Below, one piece after another: positions 9,198 through 17,802 of a stretch of DNA of 64,000 nucleotides. This DNA is from Salinibacillus aidingensis (GTDB taxonomy: Bacteria; Bacillota; Bacilli; Bacillales; Alkalibacillaceae). Below the pieces are notes generated by a model that saw only the letters and a program-made list of their open reading frames with translations, ran no database searches and was not told where the DNA came from. The position numbers and the translations under genes are program-made. The first letter of the stretch is position 1. The number at the start of each line of letters is the position of its first letter. Location of the stretch: positions 372,001 to 436,000 of the forward strand of contig NZ_BAAADO010000002.1 of NCBI RefSeq assembly GCF_039522525.1. The letters run 5' to 3'.

Positions 9198-9562
9198 TTA
9201 AGCACTCCCTTTTTCCATGCGTAAACTAATCCGAGAAACAGAACGACAATAAAAATCAGCATCTCAATCAGGGCAAAAATCCCCAGTTGTTCATAGGCCA
9301 CAGCCCATGGATATAAAAAAACCGTCTCCACATCAAATAACACAAACATTAATGCGATCAAATAGTAGCTGACATTAAATCGGACCCTCGCATCCTGAAA
9401 AGGTTCAATTCCACTTTCATAGATTTTCCGTTTGGCTTTTGTCGGTTCATGCGGCCGCAACAGTCTTCCTGCTGTTAAGGCCACAATCGGGAGCATAACA
9501 GCGATCAGCATAAATACTACAATCATCGTATAGCTGTTCTGATAGACATGAAGAGAGTCCAT
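9188..9562 (-). CDS. nuoA: NADH-quinone oxidoreductase subunit A
   Basis: First gene of the complex I operon; a 124-residue, three-helix membrane subunit. It contains the conserved YESGIEPFQDARVRFNVSYY loop and FDVETVFLYPWA. AGAGAGGTGAAG precedes the ATG. A sigma-A type promoter lies about 60 bp upstream. The operon follows directly downstream of the ATP synthase operon on the same strand. Confidence 0.96.
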   Translation of the reverse strand: MDSLHVYQNSYTMIVVFMLIAVMLPIVALTAGRLLRPHEPTKAKRKIYESGIEPFQDARVRFNVSYYLIALMFVLFDVETVFLYPWAVAYEQLGIFALIEMLIFIVVLFLGLVYAWKKGVLKWK

Positions 9563-9619
9563 GGCTTCACCTCTCTTAATCTATTTTCGGAATAATCGAA
9601 AATTTTTGTAATCGCTTTC

Positions 9620-9648
9620 ATTGTAGCACTATAACCTGAAATTGTCGA
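9620..9648 (-). promoter_or_regulatory. Probable sigma-A promoter of the nuo operon
   Basis: Minus-strand -35 TCGACA (9643-9648) and -10 TACAAT (9620-9625) are separated by exactly 17 bp, about 58 bp before the nuoA start. It is a near-consensus housekeeping promoter and the only good match upstream of nuoA. Confidence 0.7.
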
Positions 9649-9738
9649 TAGCGCAGGGGTTATAGACATGTTCATTTGTTATATTTGTATGCCTTGGGGA
9701 TCGGGGTCATGCAGGAAAATTGAATGGCGGGGAGATTT

Positions 9739-10190
9739 GGGAATATGGGTTTAGGGGCATTTGGATTAATTTTAATTAGGCTGGTTTTGGGATAATTCTG
9801 GGTGGTTTGGCTTAATTACGGCTGGATTGGATCAATTAGCTATTTACAGGTTTAATTGATTTTTTTAGGGCGATATCTGCCATTTCAGGTTTAAATACTC
9901 TCCATCCGGATTAATCTTTTTCAAATCAGGTTTAATTATTTTCCATTCTGGTCGAATTATTTCCAAAATAGGTTTAATTCCGGTGGGGAGCGGATTAATA
10001 ATTGCTTTTATAAAATAATTAATTTCTTACAGGATTAATTCCAATTGTTTTGGATCTGATCAATTCCCGACCCCGGGGATTGATTCCGCCTGACTAAGAT
10101 TAATCCCGCATGCCTGGATCAATTCTACCCTTCCCGGATTAATCCCCCATGCATAAGACCAATTCTCCACTTTTCGGCTTAGTCTCAACT
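9739..10190. repeat. Degenerate 20-bp-periodic array 1 (core GGATTAATT)
   Basis: About 22 units fill the space between atpC and nuoA. Core positions (GG of the motif) run 9763, 9789, 9809, 9829, 9849, 9869, 9888, 9908, 9929, 9950, 9971, 9992, 10012, 10032, 10052, 10077, 10097, 10116, 10136, 10156 and 10176. Most steps are 20 or 21 bp, with two of about 25. Each unit has a conserved GG(A/T)TTAAT(T)-like core followed by 11-12 variable bases. No ORF is supported. Related arrays lie at 27120-27530 and 20147-20280. Function unknown. Confidence 0.8.
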
Positions 10191-10211
10191 GCAAGCCCAT
10201 CCCTGAATAAA

Positions 10212-10255
10212 CAACAAAAACCGGAATCCCCATCAATAATGAGAATTCCGGTTTT
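10212..10255 (-). terminator. Intrinsic terminator of the atp operon
   Basis: On the minus strand, ACCGGAAT (10244-10251) pairs with ATTCCGGT (10220-10227) and is followed by TTTTGTTGTT. It lies 10 bp after the atpC stop and isolates atp from nuo. Confidence 0.85.
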
Positions 10256-10265
10256 CATTAAACTT

Positions 10266-10670
10266 TTATTTTCCTGTTCCTGCGATATCCAGACGATTGA
10301 TCGCGCGTTGCAGGGCTAACTGGGCGCGCTTGAAGTCGATATCGTCTTGTTTGGCATTGAGACGGCGTTCGGCACGTTCTTTGGCTTTGCGTGCCCGTTC
10401 AACATCGATGTCACCTGGTTTTTCAGCGGATTGGGCTAAAATGGTGACATTGTCAGGGCGGACTTCCAGGAAGCCACCGCTGACGGCGAGTTCATCCTCG
10501 TCTCCTTCTTTTTTTAAACGTACAGAGCTGATGGTTAATGGCGCAACGAGGGGAATGTGCCCTGGCAGGATCCCAAGTTCGCCATTTTCTGCTTTACAGC
10601 TAACCATTTCGTACGCATTTTCCAATACAGGGCCATCAGGAGTGACAACACTCACTGTCACTGTTTTCAT
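10266..10670 (-). CDS. atpC: ATP synthase F1 subunit epsilon
   Basis: Central-stalk subunit that links rotation to catalysis and inhibits ATP hydrolysis. The product has 134 residues: an N-terminal beta barrel (VSVVTPDGPV, LGILPGHIPLVAPL) and a C-terminal two-helix domain rich in Arg, Lys and Ala that ends in QRAINRLDIAG. It is the last gene of the operon and is followed by a strong terminator. Confidence 0.97.
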   Translation of the reverse strand: MKTVTVSVVTPDGPVLENAYEMVSCKAENGELGILPGHIPLVAPLTISSVRLKKEGDEDELAVSGGFLEVRPDNVTILAQSAEKPGDIDVERARKAKERAERRLNAKQDDIDFKRAQLALQRAINRLDIAGTGK

Positions 10671-10715
10671 GGTTAACCCCTCCTTGGGCTTCTAATTAGA
10701 AAGTTTGCACTTCCC

Positions 10716-12131
10716 CTAAGACTCTATTTGTTCAGCTTTTTCAACAACTTCCTCGATGCGTCCAACCAGACGGAAGGCATCTTCCGGAATGTCGTCATAT
10801 TTACCATCAAGAATTTCCTTGAAGCCACGAACGGTTTCTTCAACTGGAACATAGGATCCTGGCTGACCAGTGAACTGTTCAGCCACGTGGAAATTCTGAG
10901 ATAGGAAGAATTGAATACGACGGGCACGGGCAACGGTAAGTTTATCCTCATCGCTTAATTCATCCATACCTAAGATGGCAATAATATCCTGAAGCTCTCG
11001 ATATTTCTGCAGAGTACTTTGAACGTTACGTGCTACTTCATAGTGCTCTTCACCTACTACGTTAGGGTCAAGGGCACGGGAAGTTGAAGCAAGCGGGTCC
11101 ACAGCTGGGTAAATACCCATCTCTGATAAGGAACGCTCTAGGTTTGTTGTCGCATCCAAGTGAGCGAAAACGGTCGCTGGTGCCGGGTCTGTATAGTCAT
11201 CGGCAGGAACGTATACAGCCTGAATGGATGTGATAGAACCTTTGTCGGTTGATGTAATACGCTCTTGCAATTGACCCATATCCGTTGCAAGGGTTGGCTG
11301 ATAACCAACGGCAGATGGCATACGTCCAAGTAACGCGGATACCTCTGAACCAGCCTGTGTAAAACGGAAAATGTTATCGATAAACAACAGTACGTCCTGG
11401 CCTTCTACATCACGGAAGTATTCAGCCATTGTCAGACCTGTCAGGGCTACACGCATACGGGCACCTGGTGGTTCGTTCATTTGTCCGAATACCATGGCTG
11501 TTTTGGAAATAACTCCGGAATCTTTCATTTCAAAGTAAAGGTCGTTACCTTCACGGGTACGCTCTCCAACACCGGTAAATACGGAAATACCTCCATGCTC
11601 CTGGGCAATGTTGTTAATGAGCTCCTGAATCAATACGGTTTTACCAACACCGGCACCACCGAACAGACCAATCTTACCACCTTTTGTATAAGGAGCAAGC
11701 AAGTCTACAACTTTAATTCCGGTTTCAAGAATTTCAGTTCCTGTTGACAGGTTCTCAAACTCAGGAGATGGACGATGGATTGGATTACGATCCACTTCTT
11801 CGCCAATTTCATCTTCTAAGTCAATTTTATCGCCTAATACGTTAAATACACGTCCAAGGGTTTCATCACCAACCGGAACGGAAATCGGCGCGCCCGTATC
11901 CTGAACTTCCATTCCACGTACAAGACCTTCTGTACCTGACATGGCAATGGCACGAACGGTGTCGTCACCTAAATGCAAAGCAACTTCCAATGTAAGATCA
12001 ATATCAACGCTTGAGTCATCCTGCGCTTCATGCTTAACGACTAAAGCATTATAGATTTCAGGCAGGTTGTCGGAATCAAACTTCACGTCTACTACCGGAC
12101 CTGTTACCTGAGTGATATATCCTTTGCTCAT
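10716..12131 (-). CDS. atpD: ATP synthase F1 subunit beta
   Basis: Catalytic subunit of F1 (471 residues). The Walker A loop GGAGVGKTVLIQEL, the catalytic GERTREGNDLY region and the DELSEED-type loop (MDELSDEDKLTVARARR) are intact. It has a strong ribosome site and the usual position between atpG and atpC. Confidence 0.98.
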   Translation of the reverse strand: MSKGYITQVTGPVVDVKFDSDNLPEIYNALVVKHEAQDDSSVDIDLTLEVALHLGDDTVRAIAMSGTEGLVRGMEVQDTGAPISVPVGDETLGRVFNVLGDKIDLEDEIGEEVDRNPIHRPSPEFENLSTGTEILETGIKVVDLLAPYTKGGKIGLFGGAGVGKTVLIQELINNIAQEHGGISVFTGVGERTREGNDLYFEMKDSGVISKTAMVFGQMNEPPGARMRVALTGLTMAEYFRDVEGQDVLLFIDNIFRFTQAGSEVSALLGRMPSAVGYQPTLATDMGQLQERITSTDKGSITSIQAVYVPADDYTDPAPATVFAHLDATTNLERSLSEMGIYPAVDPLASTSRALDPNVVGEEHYEVARNVQSTLQKYRELQDIIAILGMDELSDEDKLTVARARRIQFFLSQNFHVAEQFTGQPGSYVPVEETVRGFKEILDGKYDDIPEDAFRLVGRIEEVVEKAEQIES

Positions 12132-12159
12132 CCTTTTCCCTCCTTACTGCATTCATGTC

Positions 12160-13020
12160 CTATTCTAGAGCTGATGCTCCACCAACAATTTCGGAAATCT
12201 CCTGAGTGATGGCTGCCTGACGTAAACGGTTATACGTTAAGCTTAAGTCATCAATCATATCGTTCGCATTATCGGTAGCATTCTTCATAGCCGTCATACG
12301 TGCGGCATGCTCACTTGCTTTACTGTCTAAAATCGCACCGTATACCAGACTTTCAGCATACTGCGGCAGTAAAACATTTAAAATATCTTCCTGATTAGGC
12401 TCGTATTCGTAAGAGCTTGAAGTCTTCTGATTCCCACTGTCTAAATCTGTTAATGGAAGCAATTTCTTTTCGGTCACTTTCTGGGAAATTATGCTTTCAA
12501 AATGATTGTAGATCATATAAATTTCGTCAACTTCTTCATTAACGAACAGATTTACCGTCTCGGTCGCCAGTTCTTTAATGTCGGCAAAGTCCGGCTGGTC
12601 GTCGATACCTACAACCTCTTTCGCGACAGGCATGTTCCGTTTTCTGCAGAACTCCCGGGCCATTTTTCCGATAGCAATGACCGTATATTCATCTTTTGAC
12701 TTGTGCTTCGAAAGGTTGTTATTTAATTCCCGAAGTACGTTACTGTTAAAAGCACCTGCCAGACCACGATCTGCCGTAATGACAACGTAGCCGGTCTTTT
12801 TCACATCTCTGGACGTCAACATTGGATGATTGGCGTCAGAGTCACCAGAGGCAATGCTGGCTACAACCTCCTGAATCTTTTCCATATAGGGAACAAATGA
12901 CTTGGCATTTTGTTCAGCACGGTTCAGCTTGGCTGTAGAAACCATTTCCATTGCACTCGTGATTTTTTTCATATTTTTCGTTGAATTAATTCTGCCTTTT
13001 ATGTCATTAAGGGATGCCAC
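12160..13020 (-). CDS. atpG: ATP synthase F1 subunit gamma
   Basis: Rotor shaft subunit, 286 residues. The N-terminal helix starts MASLNDIKGRINSTKNMKKI, the middle has GYVVITADRGLAGAFNSNV, and the C-terminal helix has YNRLRQAAITQEISEIVGGA; all are family hallmarks. It lies between atpA and atpD. Confidence 0.97.
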   Translation of the reverse strand: MASLNDIKGRINSTKNMKKITSAMEMVSTAKLNRAEQNAKSFVPYMEKIQEVVASIASGDSDANHPMLTSRDVKKTGYVVITADRGLAGAFNSNVLRELNNNLSKHKSKDEYTVIAIGKMAREFCRKRNMPVAKEVVGIDDQPDFADIKELATETVNLFVNEEVDEIYMIYNHFESIISQKVTEKKLLPLTDLDSGNQKTSSSYEYEPNQEDILNVLLPQYAESLVYGAILDSKASEHAARMTAMKNATDNANDMIDDLSLTYNRLRQAAITQEISEIVGGASALE

Positions 13021-13064
13021 ACCATTTCACCACCTTTTTCTGGACTAGCCATTATGCAAATCAC

Positions 13065-14573
13065 TTATTCGGATACAACAAACGTTTTCTTGAAGCTTTC
13101 AATCGCATTGTTGAAGTCTTCTTTTTCTGGCAATTGACCTGTTGAACGAATATGCTCCAGAATTTCGGTTGCATTTTTATCCATCCAGTCGAACAATTCG
13201 GATTCAAAGCGCTGCACGTCTTCAACTGGGATGTAATCGAGATATCCATTGGTCAATGCGTAAATAATGGACACCTGCTTTTCAACCGGCTGTGGCTGGT
13301 GAAGTCCCTGCTTCAGCATTTCAACGGTTCTTGAACCACGGTTCAGTTTATCCTGTGTTGCTTTATCCAGGTCGGAACCAAACTGAGCGAATGATTCAAG
13401 CTCACGGAAGGAAGCAAGGTCAAGACGGAGTGTACCGGCAACCTTCTTCATCGCTTTAATTTGGGCGTCCCCACCAACTCGGGATACGGAAAGACCTGCG
13501 TTAACCGCCGGACGTACACCGGAGTTAAATAGATCCGTCTCTAAGAAAATCTGTCCATCTGTAATGGAGATTACGTTGGTCGGAATGTATGCAGAAATGT
13601 CTCCCGCCTGAGTTTCAACGAAAGGAAGTGCGGTTAAGGATCCGCCACCTTTGTCATCACTAAGCTTTGCTGCACGCTCAAGCAGACGTGAGTGAATATA
13701 GAAAACATCTCCCGGGAATGCTTCACGGCCTGGTGGGCGGCGAAGTAACAGGGAAAGTTCACGATATGCAGCTGCCTGCTTGGATAAGTCGTCATAAACT
13801 ACTAATACGTGCTTTCCGTTATACATGAACTCTTCACCCATAGATACTCCCGCATATGGAGCCAGGTATAAGAGTGGTGCCGGGTCGGATGCACCAGCGG
13901 AAACAACAATGGTGTAATCAAGCGCACCATTTTGGCGAAGGGTTTCCACTACCCCACGTACGGTTGATTCCTTTTGTCCGATGGCTACATAAATACAAAT
14001 CATATCCTGATCCTTCTGGTTAATGATTGTATCTAATGCAATCGCTGTTTTACCGGTTTGACGGTCACCGATCACAAGCTCACGCTGACCACGGCCAATT
14101 GGAATCATAGAGTCAATAACCTTCAGACCTGTCTGTAATGGTTCATCAACAGATTTACGATCCATTACCCCAGGTGCAGGTGATTCAATTGGGCGAGTTT
14201 TACCTGTTTCAATATCCCCTAAACCATCGATTGGCTGGCCTAGAGGGTTTACAACGCGGCCTTTAAGCTCCTCCCCGACAGGAACCTGCATAATACGGCC
14301 TGTACGGCGAACTTCACTGCCTTCACGAATTTCTGTGAAAGGTCCAAGGATGACAATACCAACGTTGTTTTCTTCAAGGTTCTGTGCCATACCCATTACA
14401 CCATTGGAGAACTCAACAAGCTCACCGGACATGACATTATCAAGACCATGAACACGTGCGATACCGTCACCAACTGTAATAACAGTACCTACATCATTTA
14501 CTTCTATATCAGATTCATAATTTTCGATTTGCTGTTTGATCAGCGCACTGATTTCTTCAGCATTGATGCTCAT
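13065..14573 (-). CDS. atpA: ATP synthase F1 subunit alpha
   Basis: Non-catalytic nucleotide-binding subunit of F1, 502 residues. The P-loop is GDRQTGKTAIALDTI and the arginine-finger region SVSRVGGDAQIKAMKKVAG is present. The start MSINAEEISALIKQQ is preceded by a GGGGTGA-type site. The gene lies between atpH and atpG. Confidence 0.98.
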   Translation of the reverse strand: MSINAEEISALIKQQIENYESDIEVNDVGTVITVGDGIARVHGLDNVMSGELVEFSNGVMGMAQNLEENNVGIVILGPFTEIREGSEVRRTGRIMQVPVGEELKGRVVNPLGQPIDGLGDIETGKTRPIESPAPGVMDRKSVDEPLQTGLKVIDSMIPIGRGQRELVIGDRQTGKTAIALDTIINQKDQDMICIYVAIGQKESTVRGVVETLRQNGALDYTIVVSAGASDPAPLLYLAPYAGVSMGEEFMYNGKHVLVVYDDLSKQAAAYRELSLLLRRPPGREAFPGDVFYIHSRLLERAAKLSDDKGGGSLTALPFVETQAGDISAYIPTNVISITDGQIFLETDLFNSGVRPAVNAGLSVSRVGGDAQIKAMKKVAGTLRLDLASFRELESFAQFGSDLDKATQDKLNRGSRTVEMLKQGLHQPQPVEKQVSIIYALTNGYLDYIPVEDVQRFESELFDWMDKNATEILEHIRSTGQLPEKEDFNNAIESFKKTFVVSE

Positions 14574-14590
14574 CCACTTTCACCCCTATC

Positions 14591-15136
14591 TTATTTGTTT
14601 GCAGAAACCAGCTCACGTTCGATACGCTCTAACTTTCTACTTATCGTACCATCATAGATGCGATTCCCTATTTTGAGCTTCACACCGCCAATAAGGGATG
14701 GGTCTACGATATTGGTAATATATAGAGAGTTTTTTCCCAGCTTCTCTGCAAACACTTTTTCTAATGACTGCTTTTCTTCATCCGATAATGCACGAACGGA
14801 ATATACATCGGCTTCAGCTACTCCCCGAGATTCGTTCGTCATCGATATGAAGGCTCTTGTCATCGCTGGTATTTCCGTTTCACGATGTCTTTCTGTCATA
14901 ATAAATAAAGTGTTCAATAATTCCTTTGAAACATCTTTAAAAGCATCCTTCAGAAGAGCTTTCTTCTTTTCAATAGAAATGCTTGGAGAACTCAGGAATG
15001 TTGTTAAGTCCTGACTTTCGTTAAAAACGGTCTGTACCGCCTGAACTTCGGTTAAAAGCTGATCGAGTGCTAATTTCTCTTGTCCTAGTTCAAAAAGGGC
15101 TACGGCATAACGATTGGCAACAACTGAATCACTCAT
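14591..15136 (-). CDS. atpH: ATP synthase F1 subunit delta
   Basis: Peripheral-stalk subunit that joins subunit b to the top of F1. The product has 181 residues with the OSCP/delta N-terminus SDSVVANRYAVALFELG and the C-terminal GGVKLKIGNRIYDGTI. It overlaps atpF by 8 bp. Confidence 0.96.
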   Translation of the reverse strand: MSDSVVANRYAVALFELGQEKLALDQLLTEVQAVQTVFNESQDLTTFLSSPSISIEKKKALLKDAFKDVSKELLNTLFIMTERHRETEIPAMTRAFISMTNESRGVAEADVYSVRALSDEEKQSLEKVFAEKLGKNSLYITNIVDPSLIGGVKLKIGNRIYDGTISRKLERIERELVSANK

Positions 15137-15656
15137 CGTTATCTCCTACCTCTTTTAAATATTCATTGATAAGCTCCTCCTGATCCTTCTCAGAAAGCTC
15201 TTTTTCAATAACCTTGCTTGCAATTCTTACGGACAAGGACGCCACTTGATCCTGAAGGGCTGTAATAGCTTTATCTTTCTCCTGCTCGATTTCCTGACGA
15301 GCGGTTTCTTTCATACGGTCTGCTTCACTGCGAGCAGCGCTAATAATGGATTGTTCCTGTTCCTTCGCCGTTTGCTTAGCATCTTCAATAATCTTCTGAG
15401 CATCCTGTCTGGTGCTCTTAATGTTTTCTTTTGCCTCAGCTGCTAAGCGTTCTGCTTCCTGGCGATTTTGTTCTGCCGTATCGATTTCACTTGCAATATG
15501 ATCCTCACGCTCTTTCATTACGTTCATTAATGGACCCCATGCAAATTTCTTCAAAAGATATAGCAGAATAGTGAACGTTAGTAAGGAAACAATAATATCT
15601 CCACCATTAAAGCTGAACCCACTAGCGTTTAATACGAGAACGCTTGTATCTAACAC
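15129..15656 (-). CDS. atpF: ATP synthase Fo subunit b
   Basis: Peripheral-stalk subunit with one N-terminal membrane helix (residues ~13-33) and a long charged coiled coil. I place the start at the GTG at 15656 (VLDTSVLVLNASGFSF) because AAAGGAG lies 8 nt upstream; a TTG at 15677 would put that site inside the gene. The 175-residue product is of normal length. The gap to atpE is about 450 bp, unusually long for this operon, and is filled by repeats. Confidence 0.94.
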   Translation of the reverse strand: MLDTSVLVLNASGFSFNGGDIIVSLLTFTILLYLLKKFAWGPLMNVMKEREDHIASEIDTAEQNRQEAERLAAEAKENIKSTRQDAQKIIEDAKQTAKEQEQSIISAARSEADRMKETARQEIEQEKDKAITALQDQVASLSVRIASKVIEKELSEKDQEELINEYLKEVGDNDE

Positions 15657-15705
15657 GCCACACACTCCTTTCGCCAAAACATTTGATATCGGCTTTTCAA
15701 TCGTC

Positions 15706-15853
15706 GAACTTGTTTATGAAGCTAGGACAACACCTAATGTTGGATATGCTGCCATTAAGATAGTGCATATAACCCGCTCCGGAAATATACTTCGCTAATG
15801 TCATTTGCTGTTTTCCTTATAGCAGATGACCTAGCTTCTTACACTACAAGTTC
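15706..15853. repeat. Inverted-end intergenic element (family E) in the atpE-atpF gap
   Basis: The left end ACTTGTTTATGAAGCTAGG and the right end CCTAGCTTCTTACACTACAA form imperfect terminal inverted repeats (GAAGCTAGG/CCTAGCTTC, then ACTTGT/ACAAGT) about 110 bp apart. On minus, the interior carries AGCGAAGTATATTTCCGGAG, a block shared with the family D elements. No ORF. It lies within the atp transcript. Confidence 0.6.
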
Positions 15854-15991
15854 AGATGGCGAAAAGCTTTTTTCATGCAATTATGGAGGCTAAGCTCCAG
15901 GTTAAGGGTTAAACAATCGTTTGTTTGTGAAACGAATAAGCCTGGAGTTTCAGGCCTCCGGTTTTTTCTGAGATTTTACAGTTGATGTTGT

Positions 15992-16090
15992 CTGATTGGC
16001 TCCAAGCCGTCATAAGCATAATCCGCTCCGTGGCCAAAAGCACGCCACTCCGCGTATTCTGCTTATGCGGTCGGAGCTAAGCGGGGCCCT
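15992..16090. repeat. Hairpin repeat, family C copy 1 (partial)
   Basis: The sequence GTCATAAGCATAATCCGC, then CGTGGCCAAAAGCACGCCAC and finally CTGCTTATGCGGTCGGAGC folds into a long hairpin. It matches the copy at 43790-43950 and the nested copy at 23829-23948. It sits immediately downstream of the atpE stop, within the atp operon. The 15854-15991 stretch beside it has a CTCCAGG/CCTGGAG inverted pair and no gene. Confidence 0.7.
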
Positions 16091-16103
16091 TCCACTTTTA
16101 AAC

Positions 16104-16313
16104 CTACATTACCATAAATGCGATTACGACGGCGATGATTGGGAGTGCTTCGACCAATGCTACACCGATGAACATGGTTGTTTGAAGGGCACCGCGGAGT
16201 TCTGGTTGACGTGCGATTCCTTCTACTGTACGACTTACGATAAGACCGTTACCAATACCTGCTCCTAATGCTCCTAAACCTACTGCAATTGCTGCTGCTA
16301 AAGCTCCTGACAT
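16104..16313 (-). CDS. atpE: ATP synthase Fo subunit c
   Basis: Proteolipid of the rotor ring, 69 residues and two helices. The glycine-rich helix 1 (VGLGALGAGIGNGLIVS), the polar loop SRTVEGIARQPEL, and the ion-binding carboxylate Glu55 in GVALVEALPII are all present. It has the neutralophile-type sequence: it lacks the Ala-rich helix-1 motif and the extra proline of extreme alkaliphiles. AGGAGGAA precedes the ATG. Confidence 0.97.
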   Translation of the reverse strand: MSGALAAAIAVGLGALGAGIGNGLIVSRTVEGIARQPELRGALQTTMFIGVALVEALPIIAVVIAFMVM

Positions 16314-16361
16314 TTGAAATTCCTCCTCATATTTTCGAAATTAGATTTTTTCAATATAACA

Positions 16362-17084
16362 TTAATGGTCCTGACTCACTTTGTGGGACATATAGACCAT
16401 TGTCAACATTGTAAAGATAAATGCCTGAATTGCTCCTATAAAGATACTGAAGCCTTGCCAAGCTAACATTGGAATAATACCACCTAAGAATCCAACGGCT
16501 CCAGTTGTCATGAGTCCTGCCAGCAGAGTTAAAAGAATCTCCCCTGCATAAATGTTACCAAACAGACGAAGACCTAACGTCAACGTGTTGGCAAATTCCT
16601 CAATAATGTTAAAAGGTAACATTAGTGGGAGTGGTTCGAAATAGCTCTTTCCATACTTTTTCGCACCTAATGTTTTCACACCATAATAATGGGTTAAAAC
16701 AATAATCAAAACAGAAAGTGACAATGTAATGCCTGGATCAGATGTTGGGGATTTCCACCATAAATCATGATCAATGGTAATCAGCATGATAACCCCTAAA
16801 ATATTCGAAACGAAGATGTATGTAATCAACGTCATCCCCAGGGGTAAAAACTGTTTACCCGTCTTCCAATCCATGTTGTCACCAATGATTCCTTTAACAA
16901 AATCAATTAACCATTCCATAAAGTTCTGCAGACCGGTCGGTTTTCGCTTTAAATTCCGACTGGCTAAAATTCCTATAATAAATACGATCGTTGCGGCAAT
17001 CAGCATCATCACCACATTGGAAAGGTTAAAGTCCAGCCATGAAATACCAAATAAATCCTGGTATATCGGTGCCTCGTGATCCAA
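16362..17084 (-). CDS. atpB: ATP synthase Fo subunit a
   Basis: Membrane stator subunit forming the two half-channels for protons. The product has about 240 residues with hydrophobic helices. The conserved FANTLTLGLRLFGNIYAGEI carries the essential arginine, and QAFIFTMLTMVYMS closes the protein. I favour the TTG at 17084, which has GAGGTGA 6 nt upstream; an in-frame GTG at 17093 is the alternative. It lies between atpI and atpE. Confidence 0.95.
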   Translation of the reverse strand: MDHEAPIYQDLFGISWLDFNLSNVVMMLIAATIVFIIGILASRNLKRKPTGLQNFMEWLIDFVKGIIGDNMDWKTGKQFLPLGMTLITYIFVSNILGVIMLITIDHDLWWKSPTSDPGITLSLSVLIIVLTHYYGVKTLGAKKYGKSYFEPLPLMLPFNIIEEFANTLTLGLRLFGNIYAGEILLTLLAGLMTTGAVGFLGGIIPMLAWQGFSIFIGAIQAFIFTMLTMVYMSHKVSQDH

Positions 17085-17094
17085 AATTTTCACC

Positions 17095-17475
17095 TCACTT
17101 CCTAGGGTTTAAATCTTTTAGATGTAGTGCATAATCTATGATAATGACAAAGTAAGATGTCATTAATCCCAATACAACGGGTATTACCTGGAAATATTGC
17201 GGGTAGCGGATGGTTATGACCACCGCGAGTGCTGCACTTGCAAAGCGTGAAAACGTCCCGATTGCCCGGGAAGTTACGTTTTTGGATGCAGCATGTCCAA
17301 CCTGATTAACCTTGCGTTGTATCAGCCAGAGGTTAAAAAAGCTTAAAGAGGAGCCTAAGATCAGGCTTAAAAATATTTTGGGATAAGGCGAAAATCCCCA
17401 CCCAAGAACAAAGAGGGCCAGTATATAGAGCATCCATTTTCGTTGTCGATTGACCATCACCTTGTATTGCTGCAT
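17095..17475 (-). CDS. atpI: ATP synthase subunit I (AtpI-type assembly protein)
   Basis: Small membrane protein (126 residues, four hydrophobic helices) of the AtpI family, associated with c-ring assembly or ion supply to Fo. The ATG has AGGAGA 8 nt upstream. Identity rests on position between atpZ and atpB, size and hydropathy; the sequence is weakly conserved in the family. Confidence 0.85.
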   Translation of the reverse strand: MQQYKVMVNRQRKWMLYILALFVLGWGFSPYPKIFLSLILGSSLSFFNLWLIQRKVNQVGHAASKNVTSRAIGTFSRFASAALAVVITIRYPQYFQVIPVVLGLMTSYFVIIIDYALHLKDLNPRK

Positions 17476-17476
17476 G

Positions 17477-17695
17477 TCAGTTATCTCCTGTGTATTTATT
17501 GACTAAGTTAATTGTGCCATAAACCCCTGCACCCAAGCCAATAAAAAGTCCAATAATCAGAAAAGTCGGTGATGTTCCAAGCTTCTGGTCAATCCATCTG
17601 CCAAAAAAAATGCCCACCAGCGTACTCCCTGACAAACAGGAAACAATCGCACTTGTCAACGCAAAGGCATGAAAAGGCTTTTGATCCTTACCCAT
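17477..17695 (-). CDS. atpZ: AtpZ/AtpI-family small membrane protein
   Basis: This 72-residue, two-helix protein has the sequence GIFFGRWIDQKLGTSPTFLI, typical of the ATPase_gene1/AtpZ family. AtpZ with AtpI has been linked to Mg/Ca transport or Fo assembly in Bacillus. It is the first gene of the atp operon, with GGAGGTG before the ATG and a near-consensus promoter upstream. Confidence 0.85.
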   Translation of the reverse strand: MGKDQKPFHAFALTSAIVSCLSGSTLVGIFFGRWIDQKLGTSPTFLIIGLFIGLGAGVYGTINLVNKYTGDN

Positions 17696-17761
17696 GAGGC
17701 CACCTCCATGGGTTATTCATTCAAATTCCTTTATGTGAAAACCCTATCATACACCTAGATT

Positions 17762-17790
17762 AGCATACAATAGTCCCCTTTTTGTGTCAA
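17762..17790 (-). promoter_or_regulatory. Sigma-A promoter of the atp operon
   Basis: A perfect -35 TTGACA (17785-17790) and -10 TATGCT (17762-17767) are separated by 17 bp on the minus strand, about 67 bp before atpZ. It is the best housekeeping promoter in the window. Confidence 0.85.
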
Positions 17791-17802
17791 TAATATCACA
17801 AT

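Noticed and set aside
1..9562. Mrp antiporter operon instead of complex I
   Set aside because: NuoL/M/N resemble Mrp subunits, but nuoB, C, D, H and I with their iron-sulphur ligands are all present in the same operon.
9739..10190. CRISPR array
   Set aside because: The repeated core is only 8-9 bp and degenerate, spacers are about 12 bp, and no cas genes are nearby. The period is far too short for a CRISPR.
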